Origin: Taeniopygia guttata
Taxonomy: Eukaryota; Chordata; Aves; Passeriformes; Estrildidae
Direction: 5' to 3'
Assembly: GCF_048771995.1 (NCBI RefSeq)
Contig: NC_133030.1
Span: 12,974,001 to 13,038,000 of the forward strand
Length of the DNA stretch: 64,000 nucleotides
Positions 52,101 to 64,000 of the stretch are shown here, piece after piece. A model generated the notes under the pieces. It was given only the letters and a program-made list of their open reading frames with translations. It did no database searches and was not told where the DNA came from. A program made the translations under genes and the position numbers. Numbering within the stretch: position 1 is the stretch's first letter; each line of letters starts with the position of its first letter.

Positions 52101-54610
52101 CTCTTGGCTTGTGCAAGATGTGCAGATTTGTCTTTGACAAGGGGCCCAGCACTGAGTGCATGAAGGGTTTCTCCCACTTCAGTGGCATGTGGGGAATGTT
52201 TTCCCTCTGATTATTCAGTAAACTTTAAACTGAAGCAAAAAAAAAAAAAAAAGCTTGAAATTCCTGCTGCAGCTCTTTGCATTTGTTGTTGAGGACTTAT
52301 AAACAATTTTTGTTTGTTTTTTTGATGAATGCTGGGGATAAGTTATATTTCTCAAGGTACTGCTTCTTTTTAAAAGGTAGAGGGAGTCTTGGGAAAAAAG
52401 TTAGAAAAAGGTTTAGGAAAAAAAGGGTGTTTCTACAAACTGGCTTGCAATTAAAGCAGCCAGTTACTGCTGATCTTTATTTTGTGTGCTCTGGCCTCAT
52501 AGCCCATTTTATAGTGTCAGAGTGATGCAAATTGCCCTAGTACAGCTTTCTAGTGTGGAAAATTTACATGGAAAGTTAAGAAATTAAGATTTTGTGACTC
52601 ACAAATGCTGTTAGTGTTCCCATGTGCTTCTGTTTGAGTTAAGGATTATTTATGGCTTTTATAGTTCATGATGAAATATTTTAAATTGTGTTGTGGCCTA
52701 GCTATGGTTGCTGTGGAAACCATAAAATTAAATTCCTTCCTTTTGCATGTAAAAATTCTAAGTGCTCCTAAATTTTCTGTCTGTAAGCTGTTTCCCACAT
52801 TAATTCCAATGTGGATTACTGGTTTTGGACTCTGCAGGTGGCACAGCATCTGTGTCCAAATATTTGTGTGCCACTGACAGACAGGTCTGTGCCTTCCTGA
52901 AGTTAATCATACTTGCAGAAATTTTTTGGTAGGGTTATTTCCTCTTTACTTAATAGCTTCCAGTTTGCTCCCTACGTCAAATCCATCAAAGCTGCTTGTG
53001 GTCATTTGGTTGGGAAAATAGTAGAGGGAACAGAAAGACAAATTTCAGGGAAATATGTGCTGGTTTTGCTTGTCTTTTTCTGTAAAAAAAGCCAGCTAAA
53101 CTAATTTCCTTTTGATCTATTTCAGCCCTCTGTGTACGAGCTGGTGAGGCAGCCGAATTTTGCCAGTTTGTCCATCATTGTGGAGGACTTTGTGAAGGAT
53201 TCTGGAGCTACATTCAGTGGTGGGTCATGCCTGGTGTCTGGGATGGACACTTTGTGTCTCCTTTGGGAAATGAGTGTTTATGTGCTGCTTGTGTCCAGCT
53301 GAGCAGGACTCTGGCAGGATCTCTCTTCCCTCACTTATCCGGACGTCACTGGTCATTTGCAAGGCCACATTGCACAGGGCTTGGAGCAGCACTGGATAGT
53401 GGAAGGTGTCCCTGCCTGTGGCAGGGGGATGGGACTGGATGAGCTTTAGAATCTCTTCCAACCCAAACTAGTCTGGAAGTGTGTCTGGAATGAGGAAACT
53501 TAAAAATTCTGTTGGGGGTTCTGAGCAGTTGCTGGTAGATCTGAGCACACTGGGGTGTTGTAATTGGCCAGAAAATGAGCATTTAATTTTTGTAGCATGG
53601 TGATCATGCCAGCTCATGTCTGGCATAAGATGAGTTTGTGTTGTATTGTGAGGTAATTGTATCTTTCAAATACATACTTCGAGGTTTTTAATTATTAAAA
53701 TCTCCTGATATGTGTACTTTACCCACCTGCTGTTAACTGAATCAAGGACCCAGTCCTGTCCTTTCAGAAAAGGATTTCCTAGAGAAATTGTTTCAGGACG
53801 AGGGGCTTGAGACTGGCCCTCTCTGCTGGGGTAATAGATCAGCACCCAGCAAATCTGTCTGCCCAGAAGAGTTACGTGTTGTGTTGGGTTTATCAGTGGT
53901 GTGATCCTGGCACTGAACTCGTGTGCTCTGACGCAATCCCTGTGTTTTTCCTCCTGTGTTCAGCCAGCAGCCCAGATGCCGTCCATGTGGTGCTGGACAG
54001 GCACCTGGTGACAGGACAGAATGAGAATTCCACCCTTCCTGCTGTCCAGAACCTTCTGATTCTTTGCAATGTCAGGTGAGGCAAGATGGGGCTTAAGAAC
54101 TGGGAACAGCCGGTGGTGAGCTTTTTATTTTTTTGCCTCAGGAATACTGTCTCTCAGAACAGGTTTTTCCCCTTGGTTTTCTGCTGAAGTGTGTGTCACT
54201 TCTGTTTGGTCAAGCCAGGCAGGCAGTTGTGTCTTTTGGCAAAGAGCATTTGATTATTTAAAAGAAAAAGATGAAAATGTGTGGGGAAATGCACAGCTGT
54301 AGTGGAATTGGCAAAGTAAAATGCTGAATAAGGCTTCACTAAACATTTCTGTTCAGGGAAACATCTCTTGTTTCTTCAGCTTTGGCAGGCTGGCTTTGAG
54401 TCAGCTCTGGTATGTATTCTGGGAATGAATGTATTTAATTTCTTTGGAAATGGCTTGGCTTGTTTGAGTGTCATCTTGTCAGATAGAAGAGCCCATATAA
54501 ATAACCACAAACCCTCTATTTTGTTCAAGTGAGTGTGTGGTGCCAGTCCCGTCCTGTGTGCACTAACGGGTCCTGTTGTGTCTGGGTGTGTTTCCTTCAG
54601 CAGGAAGTGA
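49116..54610 (+). CDS. GATD1: GATD1, glutamine amidotransferase-like class 1 domain protein (PDDC1)
   Basis: Eight coding exons: 49116-49173, 49935-50011, 50373-50478, 51014-51121, 51881-51975, 53126-53219, 53964-54075, 54604-54610. Phases agree and the sum is 657 nt, i.e. 218 residues (human about 220). Start ATG lies in CCGCCATGTCGG. The last exon adds only Lys and the stop after completing an Arg codon across the junction. The product belongs to the DJ-1/PfpI superfamily; [12 protein letters not shown] occupies the nucleophile-elbow position of that fold, with its Cys as candidate nucleophile. The enzymatic activity of vertebrate GATD1 is not well defined, so no reaction is claimed. Intron 1 and intron 6 carry CR1 relics. 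Convergent with TALDO1, as in mammals. Confidence 0.93.
49520..49740 (+). repeat. CR1-type LINE 3' fragment in GATD1 intron 1
   Basis: Shows GAGAGTGCTGAGGCCCTGG, AGAAGCTGTGGCTGC, GTGGAAGGTGTCCCCGCCC and a degraded ATTCCAGGATTCTATTCC end. Confidence 0.88.
51320..51440 (+). repeat. Imperfect minisatellite in GATD1 intron 4
   Basis: Two to three imperfect copies of an A-rich unit of about 50 bases with the pattern AAGTGTC-TAA-TGTCTTAAA-AGGAAAAAGGGAG. Confidence 0.6.
53340..53480 (+). repeat. CR1-type LINE 3' fragment in GATD1 intron 6
   Basis: GGGCTTGGAGCA, GTGGAAGGTGTCCCTGCCTGTGGCAGGGGG and CTCTTCCAACCCAAACTAG identify a short CR1 3' end about 120 bases after exon 6. Confidence 0.85.
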
Positions 54611-56324
54611 AGGAGGTCTGTTTGCAAAGAGGATGGATGAAGAGCCAGCAGGCTGAGGATTTCCATGGCTGTGACTTGGATAAAACATCCCTCTGAACCT
54701 CTGTCTTGGACTCTGAAGTGACTGTGGCAGTGAAGTGGCAGTGTCAGGTTCTGTGTGGATGGAATGGATGAAGGGATGTCAGAAGCAGCTTGGGCACCCC
54801 TTTATATTTTTGCTGCTCCATTTTCTCACTGCTTCTCTAGCCCCTCAGTTTACAGATGTGGGGAACTGTTCTCAGAGCCCCCCAAAAGTTGGTGCTGTGA
54901 ATACAAATTGCTGAAGCTGAAGCCCTTGCTCTGGGTTGGCGTTGTGCTGGTGCACAGTGTGCCCTTGTTTTCTTCCTGTTCACATCGCTGGAATTGTGCT
55001 TAAAAAGTTTGCTCAGCTTTTTTTTTTAACATGGTCCTACAATTGTTTATTTGTTCTCCTTTCTGCTGCTTATGTTGTGGGTTTTGTTCTCTTGGAAATA
55101 CTCCTCTCTGGGAGTACACTGCTGCTGTCTCTTGCTGGAATTTTGTGGACTAGGGCACTGAAAAATGCAGGTGGCTAATGTGGGTCCCATCTGAGGAACC
55201 AGCTGTGTAGGTTGGAGTCTGGACTCCTCCTTCCTTCTGAGCTGCAGGTGTGGCTTGAAGCTGAGCGTGGAAAGGAGTAACCAGACTGAGATTTTTTTAA
55301 ATTGTTGCAGGCTCAAATGTACCAAATATATTGGAAAGTTGATAAATTAACTTTCAGATAATTGATTTTTCCTTCCCTCGGAATTGTGGGCAGCATTTCT
55401 CCAATGCCCTAAAGAAATGGGATTGCATTTTTGTTTTCTTACCAGGATATTACAATATTTTGCTTCTAACAAGTCATCAAGTGGGGAAATTTTGTTTTTC
55501 TTTGGAAACACAATTTTTTACCTCTGTCTTAAGAAGTCAATGTGATTTTAGAAGACAGATTGCTGTGGGTTTTGCTGGGTCTTCTGCTGTTGCATTCTTG
55601 AGCCCAGCTTACAGATCTTTGGCATTGATGGAAATTAAAACCAGAATTTGAAATGAAATGTGGGCTTTGATAGATATTAAATTATCAATTTGCTTTGATA
55701 ATTTAAATCTTCATTCCTGTCAAGCCATCTTGGGGATTTGATGTTGACACCATCAGGGAATACTTCCAGTCTGGAGGGCCACATCTTGTTTGTAAAATGG
55801 GAGACTGTATTTCCATGGGATTTTGCCAAAATCGCTACATCTGTTCACTGCTTACCTGTAAAAATAGAACATTGGTGTCTACCCTGTGTCCTGTTTTCAT
55901 TCCTTGAATGAGGTTCTGTCCAGGCTCATTCATCTGCTGCCAAGTGAGCAAACAGCATTCCAGACCACTGCAGGCTTTGTTCGGTCCCCTGTTGTACAAT
56001 TTCCCCTTATTTTTGTGGCATCCAGGACCTGCTGGAATTGCTCTGCTTGTGCCTCTGTCAGGAAGTTGGACAAAGCACACTGCCTGGGGACTTGATGGTG
56101 CTTTCTTTTTCCTCCCATAGGAGAGTAGAAAAAAGATGAATTCCTGTGTGTACTTTCACTCTTTCCTATCACACCATGAAGTTGCTCTTGGGGAAACTGG
56201 GGGAGAAAGGTGTGGTGGAGCAGCAAGTGGCTGGAGAGGTTATGTGTGCAGGTGTGGCTAGCAGCTGAGTGAGGTTGGATTGTGTCACCTTCACAAGTCA
56301 TGCTGACAAACTGGAAGCCACCTG

Positions 56325-56600
56325 AGTTATAGAATCATGGAATTTAGGTTGGAAAAGGGCTTTTAAGGTCAAGGCCAAGCATCAGTGCAGCACCACCACC
56401 ACCATGTTCACCACTCAACCTCAGGTATCACATCCATGTGTCTTCTGAACCCTTCAGGGGTAGTGACTCCACCACTGCCCTGGGCAGCCTATTCCAATGT
56501 TTGATGTCCCTTTCCATGAAGAAATTTTCCCTAATATCCAACCTAAACTTCCCCTGGCACAACTTGATGCCGTTAGTGATGATAGCTCTTAAGTTCTTGT
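56325..56600 (-). repeat. CR1-type LINE 3' fragment
   Basis: Minus-strand CR1: on plus it reads ATAGAATCATGGAATTTAGGTTGGAAAAG, then CACTGCCCTGGGCAGCCTATTCCAATG and GAAGAAATTTTCCCTAATATCCAACC. Confidence 0.88.
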
Positions 56601-59600
56601 ACGGTATGACCAGTTTTAGTTGGGGATTGGAAAAAAATTGTTCAGAAAAACTGTGGGAAAAGAAGATCAAATGAACGTAGGAAACACAAAGTTGTTGCAT
56701 GTCATCCAGGTATGTTCAGGAAAGTTTTATTCTGTTCATTTTCCATGTTAATTTTGTTCTACAAACATAAAACTTGATAGTTTTTTTGGTATTTTATTTT
56801 CTTTTACCTAAATCATGAAGTGGCATTACACAAAGAGCAAGGATTTTTGTATAATTACTGCATTTTAAACTTCTGTGTGAAGAATTTATCTTCAGTACCT
56901 GTGCCTGGTCCTGCTGAGGAGCCCTGTGAACAATCCCATCCCAGGCATCCAAGCAGTGGTGTTTATACTGAGGGGTTTTTGTCTCTCCTTTGTTTCTCAA
57001 ATAATTGAAAACCTTCAAATTTGGGAGATTTTCATCCCACACAAACCTTTATATTTTCAGCATTGTTCTGTGCAGTGCTTGGTGCTTTGGTCATAGGAAT
57101 GGTACCAGGCAGGCTTGTTTCCTTGGAAACCTCTTCCTGGTAACATCCAGTTGGTGGGTTTTATTTAGGTGGGGGTTTAATTTTATTTTCTAGGGTTTTA
57201 CTGATTTAGTTTTTTGAGACTCACAGTGTTACCTCCTCTCTGGGCTTAATAGCTGGGACCACATCCTCTGTTTTCTTCTGATGTTTTTACAGGCAGATAT
57301 GGAGGTACCTGCTGGAAGCATCAGAGTGCCCCTGCAGCATGTGGAGCATGATGAATCCAAAGGGATAAGGAGTTTTCTTGGATGTTGGCTCGCAGCTGTA
57401 AAGGAGCACTGCCATCCTGCACCCCACAAAGGATTTCTTCACCAAAAAGAAGACAGCCCACCATCTCTAAGGTATGGGAGCCTTTTCTGGCAGGTTTACA
57501 CCTGAGCTGGGAAGAGGGGTGCTGGTGCAGCAGCTGGGAAACTGCTTAACTCTGGAAAACAGAGCCCCAAGAGCTGTCTGTGAGTGTATGTATGATCTCA
57601 ATTTTCATGTTCTTGAGGATCCTGACAAGATGTTTGAGCTCTGGCCCTGTCTGCAGCTGGTGGTTGTTGGTCATACCAGCGTTCAATTTGTGTATTAACA
57701 TATTTAATTAAGATTCTTATCTTGGAGCTTCCACAGTATAATCTTATACATTTTTTTTTTTAATGGAACCTGCTGCTTTATTCATCTTGTGTGCATTCAA
57801 ACAAGGGCCAGAGAAAATGGAAGTGGTTCTTTGGTCCTGATTTATTTTAAAATTTCTAATGGAACTGTCTAGGTTTGGTGCCATCCATACTGGCCTGTGA
57901 TGGCTGTATTGGATATCCATGAATATAAGGACTAATATTACATTAAATTCCATGTAGGGAAGATGAATATAAATGGATGTATTTATTGTGTCTGTTCTTC
58001 CAACAGCTCTGCTTTCCTGTACCCTGTTTCAAGAATGGAGGAGATTCTGGGAGCAGCAGCGTGTCTCCCTTAGCACAGTGTGGGATGGGATGCAAGGCAC
58101 GACTGGAGGAGGAAGGAAAAGCTTTTCCAACCCCCCTTCAAGCTTTGTATGTTTGCACAGAGCTGGATGTTGGAATTAAGAGAGCAGCTACCACAAGGAA
58201 AGGTTGAGAAAGGTGTTGTCTTTTTAAAATCAATGCTTTAAAGTTTATCTATTGATTCTTTGGGATTTCTCTAAACATACACTTTGTATCTGCCCCTAAT
58301 TCCTGAGTCCTGTCCTTGTGACTGTGAGAGCCACAGACCTTCCTGGGAGACAAGAGACGTCTCCTGATTTCTTAATATGAGGAGGTTTGGAGATCTGGGA
58401 AATCCCAGAAGGAGTTTGTAAGCAGGGCACAGACCGGGCCCTGGGAGAGATCCCTTCATCTGCTGAACAAAGGCGAAGTTGAGCAAGAGTTAAGGAGTGA
58501 ACACACTTTGTGTGACTGACTAAAGAGCTGCACAAGCTGAAGGTTTATGTGGTGCTTGGTTTTATTTTTCACCATTTCAGAAAGGATGTGGACTTTGTGG
58601 CTTAGCCACGGATGTCAGGCACCTCACAACATCTGTGCTGCAGAGAAACAACCCCAGTGCTGAGGAGGAAACACCGGCTACCACCACAGGAAGGAAGGGA
58701 TCCCGTGACTGACTTCTTGCCGACTCCTGTACCCTCAGCTCCTGAGAGACACCTGGCTGTAAGTGGAGTAACTGTTACTCAGGCACCTTTTCCTACCTCT
58801 TTATCCCCTTTCACTGCAGTATTTCATTCTCTCTTGAGCACCTTCTGCAATACTTCAGCTTCATTTCAGCTCCACGGTGTTACTGGCCCAGTTGTGTCTC
58901 AGCTATGTGAGGGTCAAATTCCATGCATGTGAAGGTTCTTGCCTCACTCGGGGAAAAAGGGGCATTTATTCCAGAGGCTCCAAGCCTCTGACCAGCCACT
59001 TTGATAGCACCAAGTCCCCAATTTCTGTGTGCCTGAATCCCTACCCTGTCCTGGTGGGTGCAGTGTATGGTGTTAGAGCAACCTGTTCATGCTTCATGTT
59101 GGAAGGTCCCTTTCCAACCCAAACCATTCCAAGAACTTCTGTTGGAATTCTCAGTTTTGTAAGTGAAAAATACAAAATAGGTTAAATTGAGAAGGGATGT
59201 GCAGTGGAGAGTCCGATGGCTGTAGGGAGGGGCAGGCTCAAATTTTTAGTGCTGGCTTGACTTTGACAGGAAAAAAGGTCACCTCCCTTTGGGCAGCCTG
59301 CTTTCTGCCTGGTCTGCTTCCCCCCTCGCCAACAGCTGTAGGACACAGAGTCTGGATGAATCCCCTGGGGACTTCACCTCCCTCTGGCAGACTGGCACTG
59401 TTCCCAGGGCAGGCTGGGAGGGCAGCACCAGCTGTCTGTGTCTGATTGTAGCTGGCTGTCCCTTTGGCTGGAACAGCAGCTCCCAGGCTGTTCTGGATGT
59501 GCTGACAGCAGAGCTGCTGTATCACACTGCAGGGAGGATCAGTGGCTCCCATCAGCGCTGGAGCCACACTGCTGCCTTTTCTCCCTTTAAGTTCAGGCAG

Positions 59601-59644
59601 CTTTGTCAGGAAACAGCAAATTGCATCCACATATAAGCAGGGAT

Positions 59645-59935
59645 CTCTTAAAACCATGGAATGAATCACTGAGGCTGGAAAGGACTGCTGAGACAATCAA
59701 GTCCAGTCATTCCCCCAGCAGTGCCAAGGCCACCACTATCCCTGTCCCCAGGTGCCACATCCATGTGCCTTTGAAATCTCTCCAGGGATGGGGAATCAGC
59801 CCTGGGCAGCTGTGCCAGCTTGGACAGATTTCAGTGAAGAAATGTTCCGTAATATCCAATCCAAACCTTCCCTGGCACAACTTGAGGCCATTTCCTTCTT
59901 GTCCTATCACTTGTTCTTGTCTCCTTTTTATAGAA
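59645..59935 (-). repeat. CR1-type LINE 3' fragment
   Basis: Minus-strand CR1: GAATCACTGAGGCTGGAAAGGACTGCTGAGA, CATCCATGTGCCTTTGAAATCTCTCCAGGGATGG and GAAATGTTCCGTAATATCCAATCCAAACC on plus. Confidence 0.85.
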
Positions 59936-60193
59936 CAGGATCTATATAAACAAGTAAGATACACATACATATTTTGACATATATATGTATCTCACAGGAG
60001 TATTTGTGGGTTTTGTACGAAGAGGGGCTTGTGAAATCTGTGCTTGCTCTTTAAAACAACCTGAAATTAAAAACTTTTCTTCTATATGTTAGGACTAGAG
60101 ACTTAATTGGGAATTTGAAAATTAAAATCCTATCAGGTGTCTCCTGCAGGAATTAATTGACCATGTTACAAGGCAAGTCGGTTTTAATTTGCA

Positions 60194-60199
60194 TTTATT
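60194..60199 (-). terminator. Poly(A) signal of TALDO1
   Basis: TTTATT on plus (in GCATTTATTGAC), i.e. AATAAA on minus, about 200 bases past the TALDO1 stop codon. Confidence 0.5.
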
Positions 60200-60394
60200 G
60201 ACAAAAGTGCCACCAAAATTTGAAATTCCATTTGTCCCTTTGCAAATAGATAAAAAAAAAATGCATGATACAGAACTTATCCATACACAGCATGATACTT
60301 GTACAGGTAAGACATTTGTACATCCACTGAACCTCAGGTGATCCACCTCAGCTTGGAGCACTCGGGGAAATTCTGATTATTATTTTTTCTTTTT

Positions 60395-63300
60395 TTATTT
60401 TCCATTTTCAGTGCTGAACATTCGCTCCTAGAAAATGAATAAACAAAGCACAGCTAAGTAAGAGTTTGGGAATGCTGCAAGGAGCTGCCAGTCACCAAGT
60501 GCCTAGATCAGGTATACTATTTCTTTCCCAAAAAAGAGTTTGATGAATCCCTATGAAAGCCTCTACATAATCTAACATAAGACTTTGACAGCAGATCTGC
60601 TCTTTCTTAGTGCCTGCAAGTACAAACATGATTTATTTCCAGCTCACTACCTGCAGACTATTTGTGTCCTGTATGCTGCTGAGAGCTCAGAATCAGATTT
60701 AAGGGACTTCTCACTTTGACAGTTATCCTGATGAGCTGCCAGCCCTGCGGCCTCAAGCTGCAGGTATGGCCCACACCTGGCACCAATGCCAATTTCTTGG
60801 CGTGCAGTGAGGCTTACCAAGTTCACTTGAATTTAGGTGGCTTGTCCTACTTAACCTGTCCAAAGACCTGACCAGACTTGTTTAATCCTCAGTCACACGA
60901 GGCTGGCTGCGGTACACAGGAGGAGCGTGATACCCACCTTTAACATCCTCTCCAGCTTAACTGCATCTACAGCAAATCTCCTGATCCCATCAGAGAGCTT
61001 TTCCACAGCCATTTGGTCTTCGTTGTGGTGCCAGCGGAATGCCTTCTCGTCCAGGTGGATCTTCTCAAGATCGCACGCCTGAGCTGTGCAGGAGAAGTAG
61101 AAAAAGAAACAGACCAGGTGATCAGTTTCTTATCTTCTTAAAATTGTCTTGAGTTCTGACCATTTCTATGTGTTGGAAAAATTTTAAATACTTTCAGTAT
61201 GACTTGCTGCAGGAGCACTTGCTTGCAGTCTGGGATGTGAGATTGAAAGTGCTCCTGATATGGCTGGAGTAGAACAAAGAGGAAAAAGGTAGCCTAATAA
61301 ATCAGTTTATCTTAAAACAGTGTTTGTGTGTGTCATTATCTTGTACCTGCTGCAGAATGGCACAGCAATTCCAGGCCTATTCTAAGGAATTGTGCAACTG
61401 CCCCACAGCAGTGAGACATTCTAAGTAAATATTGTGAACAATCAGGGCTTTGATTATTTGGCAAGAACTAACAAAAGCTCACTTGATAGCAGGCTCCCAG
61501 GCCAGCAGCAGCTTGTGGGCAGCAACCCATGGCTACAGCTGTGCACAGAGCTGCTTTCTGAGATGTAAACCAGTATTCTAATGAGGCTGCAGAACAGGGA
61601 TTACTTGAATTATCAGAGATTCCTTGAATTATTTGGGTGGAAAGGAACCTGAAAGCCCATTCAGTTCTGCTCCCTGGCCACAAGCAGGGACACCATCCAC
61701 CATCCCAGATTGCTCCAAGCCCTGTCCAACCTGGCCTTGAAGTAATGTAATGGGAACAAGGATTCCAAGCCATTGTGGCACAGTGTCACCAGATCAAACC
61801 ACTCAGTCTTGTGTGTGATTAGTTTCCAGTTTCTGGAGGGAAAACACCTCTTGGCATGTCTAGAGATTAAGATGAAACCAAGTTTGCCATCTTTGATACT
61901 GTTCAGTAAAATTTCATCCCTGAGCATGTGCAGATTAACTTTCCTCTTCACCTGTCCATGGGGAGAGGTGCAGAGTATGGAAGCACACTCCAAACCCACT
62001 GTAATCCAATTAGATCTCAGTATCAGCAGTTGTAGCACTGATATCGTAAAGATGTTACAATATTTCCTCTAGGAAATTGGATTTATCCCTAAAGCAGGAT
62101 GGCAGCAGGTACCACAGCACTGACCAGAACCCCAGACTCTGAACACTGCAGAAGAAAGTAAGTTGGAACAAGCCCCCAGGAGCAGACTCACCCTCTTTGA
62201 CACTGAGTGTGGGAGTTAACTTGACGTGCTCTTTGCTGAGCTCTGCCAGGAGCTTGGGTGAAATGGTGAGATAGTCACAGCCCGTGAGCGCTTTGATCTG
62301 GCCCGTGTTGCGAAACGAGGCGCCCATCACGATGGTTTTGTACCCAAATTTTTTGTAGTAGTTGTAGATCTTGGTGACACTCTTCACTCCTACATGTAGA
62401 AACCAGCAACTTTATTGTGATTATTTAGAACGTGCTTAAACCCGGCATTTTGCCATAAGAGGATTTTTATGAGTAAACTGTTTGAATGAGCAGCTGTTGT
62501 TTTCTCAGCAGTGTTAAATGTGTGCTCACCTGGATCCTCTGAAGGCTCATAGGTTTTCTTGTCTCCATTTGCAACGTACCAGTCCAGGATCCGTCCCACA
62601 AATGGGGAAATCAGAGTAACTCCAGCTTCAGCACAGGCAACAGCCTGAGCAAAGGAGAACAGCAAGGTCATGTTGCAGTGAATCCCATACTCGGCCTCCA
62701 GAACCCTGCAGACACAGGCTGGCTTAGAACAGCACTTTGCTCACCTATGGAATTCATATTCAGGAATGAGCTGCTAAGTTCGAAGTACTGAATTCCTTAA
62801 TTTAGCAATGGGGTGCACTTAGTAAGCTTTAAAATTGTCAGCTAAGAGCAAATGTTTCATGCTGCAAAACTCTGCTTTATTAATGCTGTTCCTCTAGCCA
62901 AATGCGCCAGCTTAGCAGGGTATTTCAGGAAATTGTGGCCCTTGTATGAAGAAACTTTGCCTGTTTCAACAGCAAGCTGTGGCAGAGCACCTTCCGTGCT
63001 CATGACAGACTTCCTCATGCCGTGCTTTCAGCACTGCTGTTCATTCAAGTGCAGAATGCGATGTCAGTGCCTGTGGACAGGCAGGAGCATGCCATGAATC
63101 AGCACACCAGGTACACACAGCCTTACCTGCCAGCCTGGATTCCCTCCCACGTTGAAGAGAGCTTGATGAGAATCCGATCTTTACCAACTCCTACTTCCTT
63201 GTAGAGGTCGATGAGGCGCCTTGCCCTTTGAATCATTCCTTCCTGATCAAAGGACAACCTTTAAGGCAAGAGTGGCACTGTTTAAAACTGATTTTTGTTT

Positions 63301-63910
63301 TTAATTCTCTCCCCCAAGGCCCCATGGAAAAGCACTGTCCTGTTCTATCAGCATTTATATGCCAACAGCAGGTTTGTGTTCTCAGATCCCTCCTGGACTG
63401 TCAGCCCTTCGAAGGAAGTTCCTCGTAATGAATTCAGAAGCTGAGCATTAACAAAAATTGGCACTGAGCAAGTTAACAGCCAAGTTCTGTGCAAGTCTTG
63501 AAAAAAACTGTTCAAACAGATCTCTTGCTAAAATGAGCAGCTACTATCACTTGGAAGAGAATTAGCAGAACTATGACTGGAAGTGTGAGGTTTCCCTTGC
63601 TTAAGCAGCAAGAGGAAGATTATGAAAATCCAAGGTCAGTGCTTCTTGTTTTTGTTACAGAGTTCTAGTCAAACTTAGGGAAAACCACACTCTTTATTAT
63701 TAATAATGTAAGTCCCACTGGTCTTCTAAAAAACTTTCTCCAACTCAGGTCACATTTTGTATTTACAAATATCCAGGCTAACCCAGAGGGATAAGAGCCA
63801 ACCTTGCATCTACTTCTGTGGACACACGGCCAGGTATCCTCTTCAGGATTTCAGCTCCAAATAATACAAAAAGTTTGTCAGAAGCATTTTTGATCTGCTC
63901 CTCTTCTGAC
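60395..63910 (-). CDS. TALDO1: TALDO1, transaldolase (last six coding exons; 5' end off window)
   Basis: Cytosolic enzyme of the non-oxidative pentose phosphate pathway, transferring a three-carbon dihydroxyacetone unit from sedoheptulose 7-phosphate to glyceraldehyde 3-phosphate. Exons on minus: 63803-63910, 63127-63258, 62530-62705, 62192-62389, 60938-61083, 60395-60427, ending [10 protein letters not shown] and TAA (60395-60397). All phases agree; about 264 of roughly 337 residues are present. The Schiff-base lysine is in [13 protein letters not shown] and the catalytic glutamate in [19 protein letters not shown] and [10 protein letters not shown] are further conserved blocks. The catalytic Asp near the N terminus lies outside the window. 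AATAAA on minus near 60194-60199 is a likely poly(A) signal. Convergent with GATD1. Confidence 0.95.
61620..61790 (-). repeat. CR1-type LINE 3' fragment in TALDO1 intron
   Basis: Minus-strand CR1 relic: on plus GGACACCATCCACCATCCCAGATTGCTCCAAGCCCTGTCCAACCTGGCCTTGAA. Confidence 0.85.
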
Positions 63911-64000
63911 CTGAAAACCACAAAGAGCAAAAGCATTTATGGAAGTAAAAAAAAGGTGAGTTTACACTTTGCTGCAGATTTGAAGATCAAATTTCACAGC

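Larger units (their letters stand above)
54611..60179. other. Stretch between GATD1 stop and TALDO1 3' end
   Basis: It presumably contains the GATD1 3' UTR, but no poly(A) site could be chosen with confidence. Otherwise CR1 relics (56325-56600 and 59645-59935 on minus, weak 59040-59135 on plus) and AT-rich sequence. No supportable gene was found. Confidence 0.4.

Noticed and set aside
56428-56700. 90-codon minus-strand frame ending in [22 protein letters not shown]
   Set aside because: This is the typical translated 3' end of a CR1 element, not a gene; the same applies to the frame at 59707-59970.

Overview
The window looks like avian nuclear DNA, most likely a songbird or other neoavian bird. 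The reasons are many 3'-anchored CR1-type LINE relics ending in the typical CCAACCCAAACCATTCTATGATT-like tail, short GC-rich introns, an endogenous retrovirus with an alpharetrovirus-type env, and a conserved TALDO1-GATD1-CEND1 gene order (human 11p15.5; by inference the bird chromosome 5 equivalent).

Left third (1-23.2 kb): a tandem array of an immune-receptor cassette with a period of about 10.1-10.7 kb. Each cassette carries a plus-strand gene for a type I membrane protein with seven scavenger-receptor cysteine-rich (SRCR) exons, one transmembrane exon and a tyrosine-rich tail (WC1/CD163/SCART-like group B receptors). Gene A is only the cytoplasmic tail at the left edge. Genes B (6928-11347) and C (17621-22040) are complete, about 980 codons each. 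Behind genes A and B lies an antisense fragment of the 3' end of an NLR gene, split by a 2.86-kb env-only endogenous retrovirus. Behind gene C the same NLR tail is intact, uninterrupted and joined to a real gene. That third copy is the empty pre-integration site, so the retrovirus inserted once and was then duplicated with the cassette.

22.4-26.4 kb: a minus-strand NLRP-type gene (FISNA-like stretch, NACHT with Walker A and B, LRR exons), convergent with SRCR gene C. No pyrin-domain exon was recognised upstream.

26.5-39 kb: mostly non-coding, with CR1 relics and one CpG-containing segment near 29.8-30.6 kb that could be a promoter/first exon. 39.3-39.7 kb: CEND1 (neuronal tail-anchored protein), followed by a long stretch that may be 3' UTR. 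49.1-54.6 kb: GATD1 in eight coding exons. 60.2-63.9 kb: the last six coding exons of TALDO1 on the minus strand, running off the right edge.

Exon boundaries were read by eye from splice sites and checked for phase consistency. They fit throughout for the SRCR genes, the NLR gene, GATD1 and TALDO1. The most interesting part is the SRCR-ERV-NLR cassette array: its first two receptor domains differ more in exons than in the adjoining introns, one ERV copy keeps an open env ectodomain frame, and the fifth SRCR exon has lost two complete disulfide pairs.
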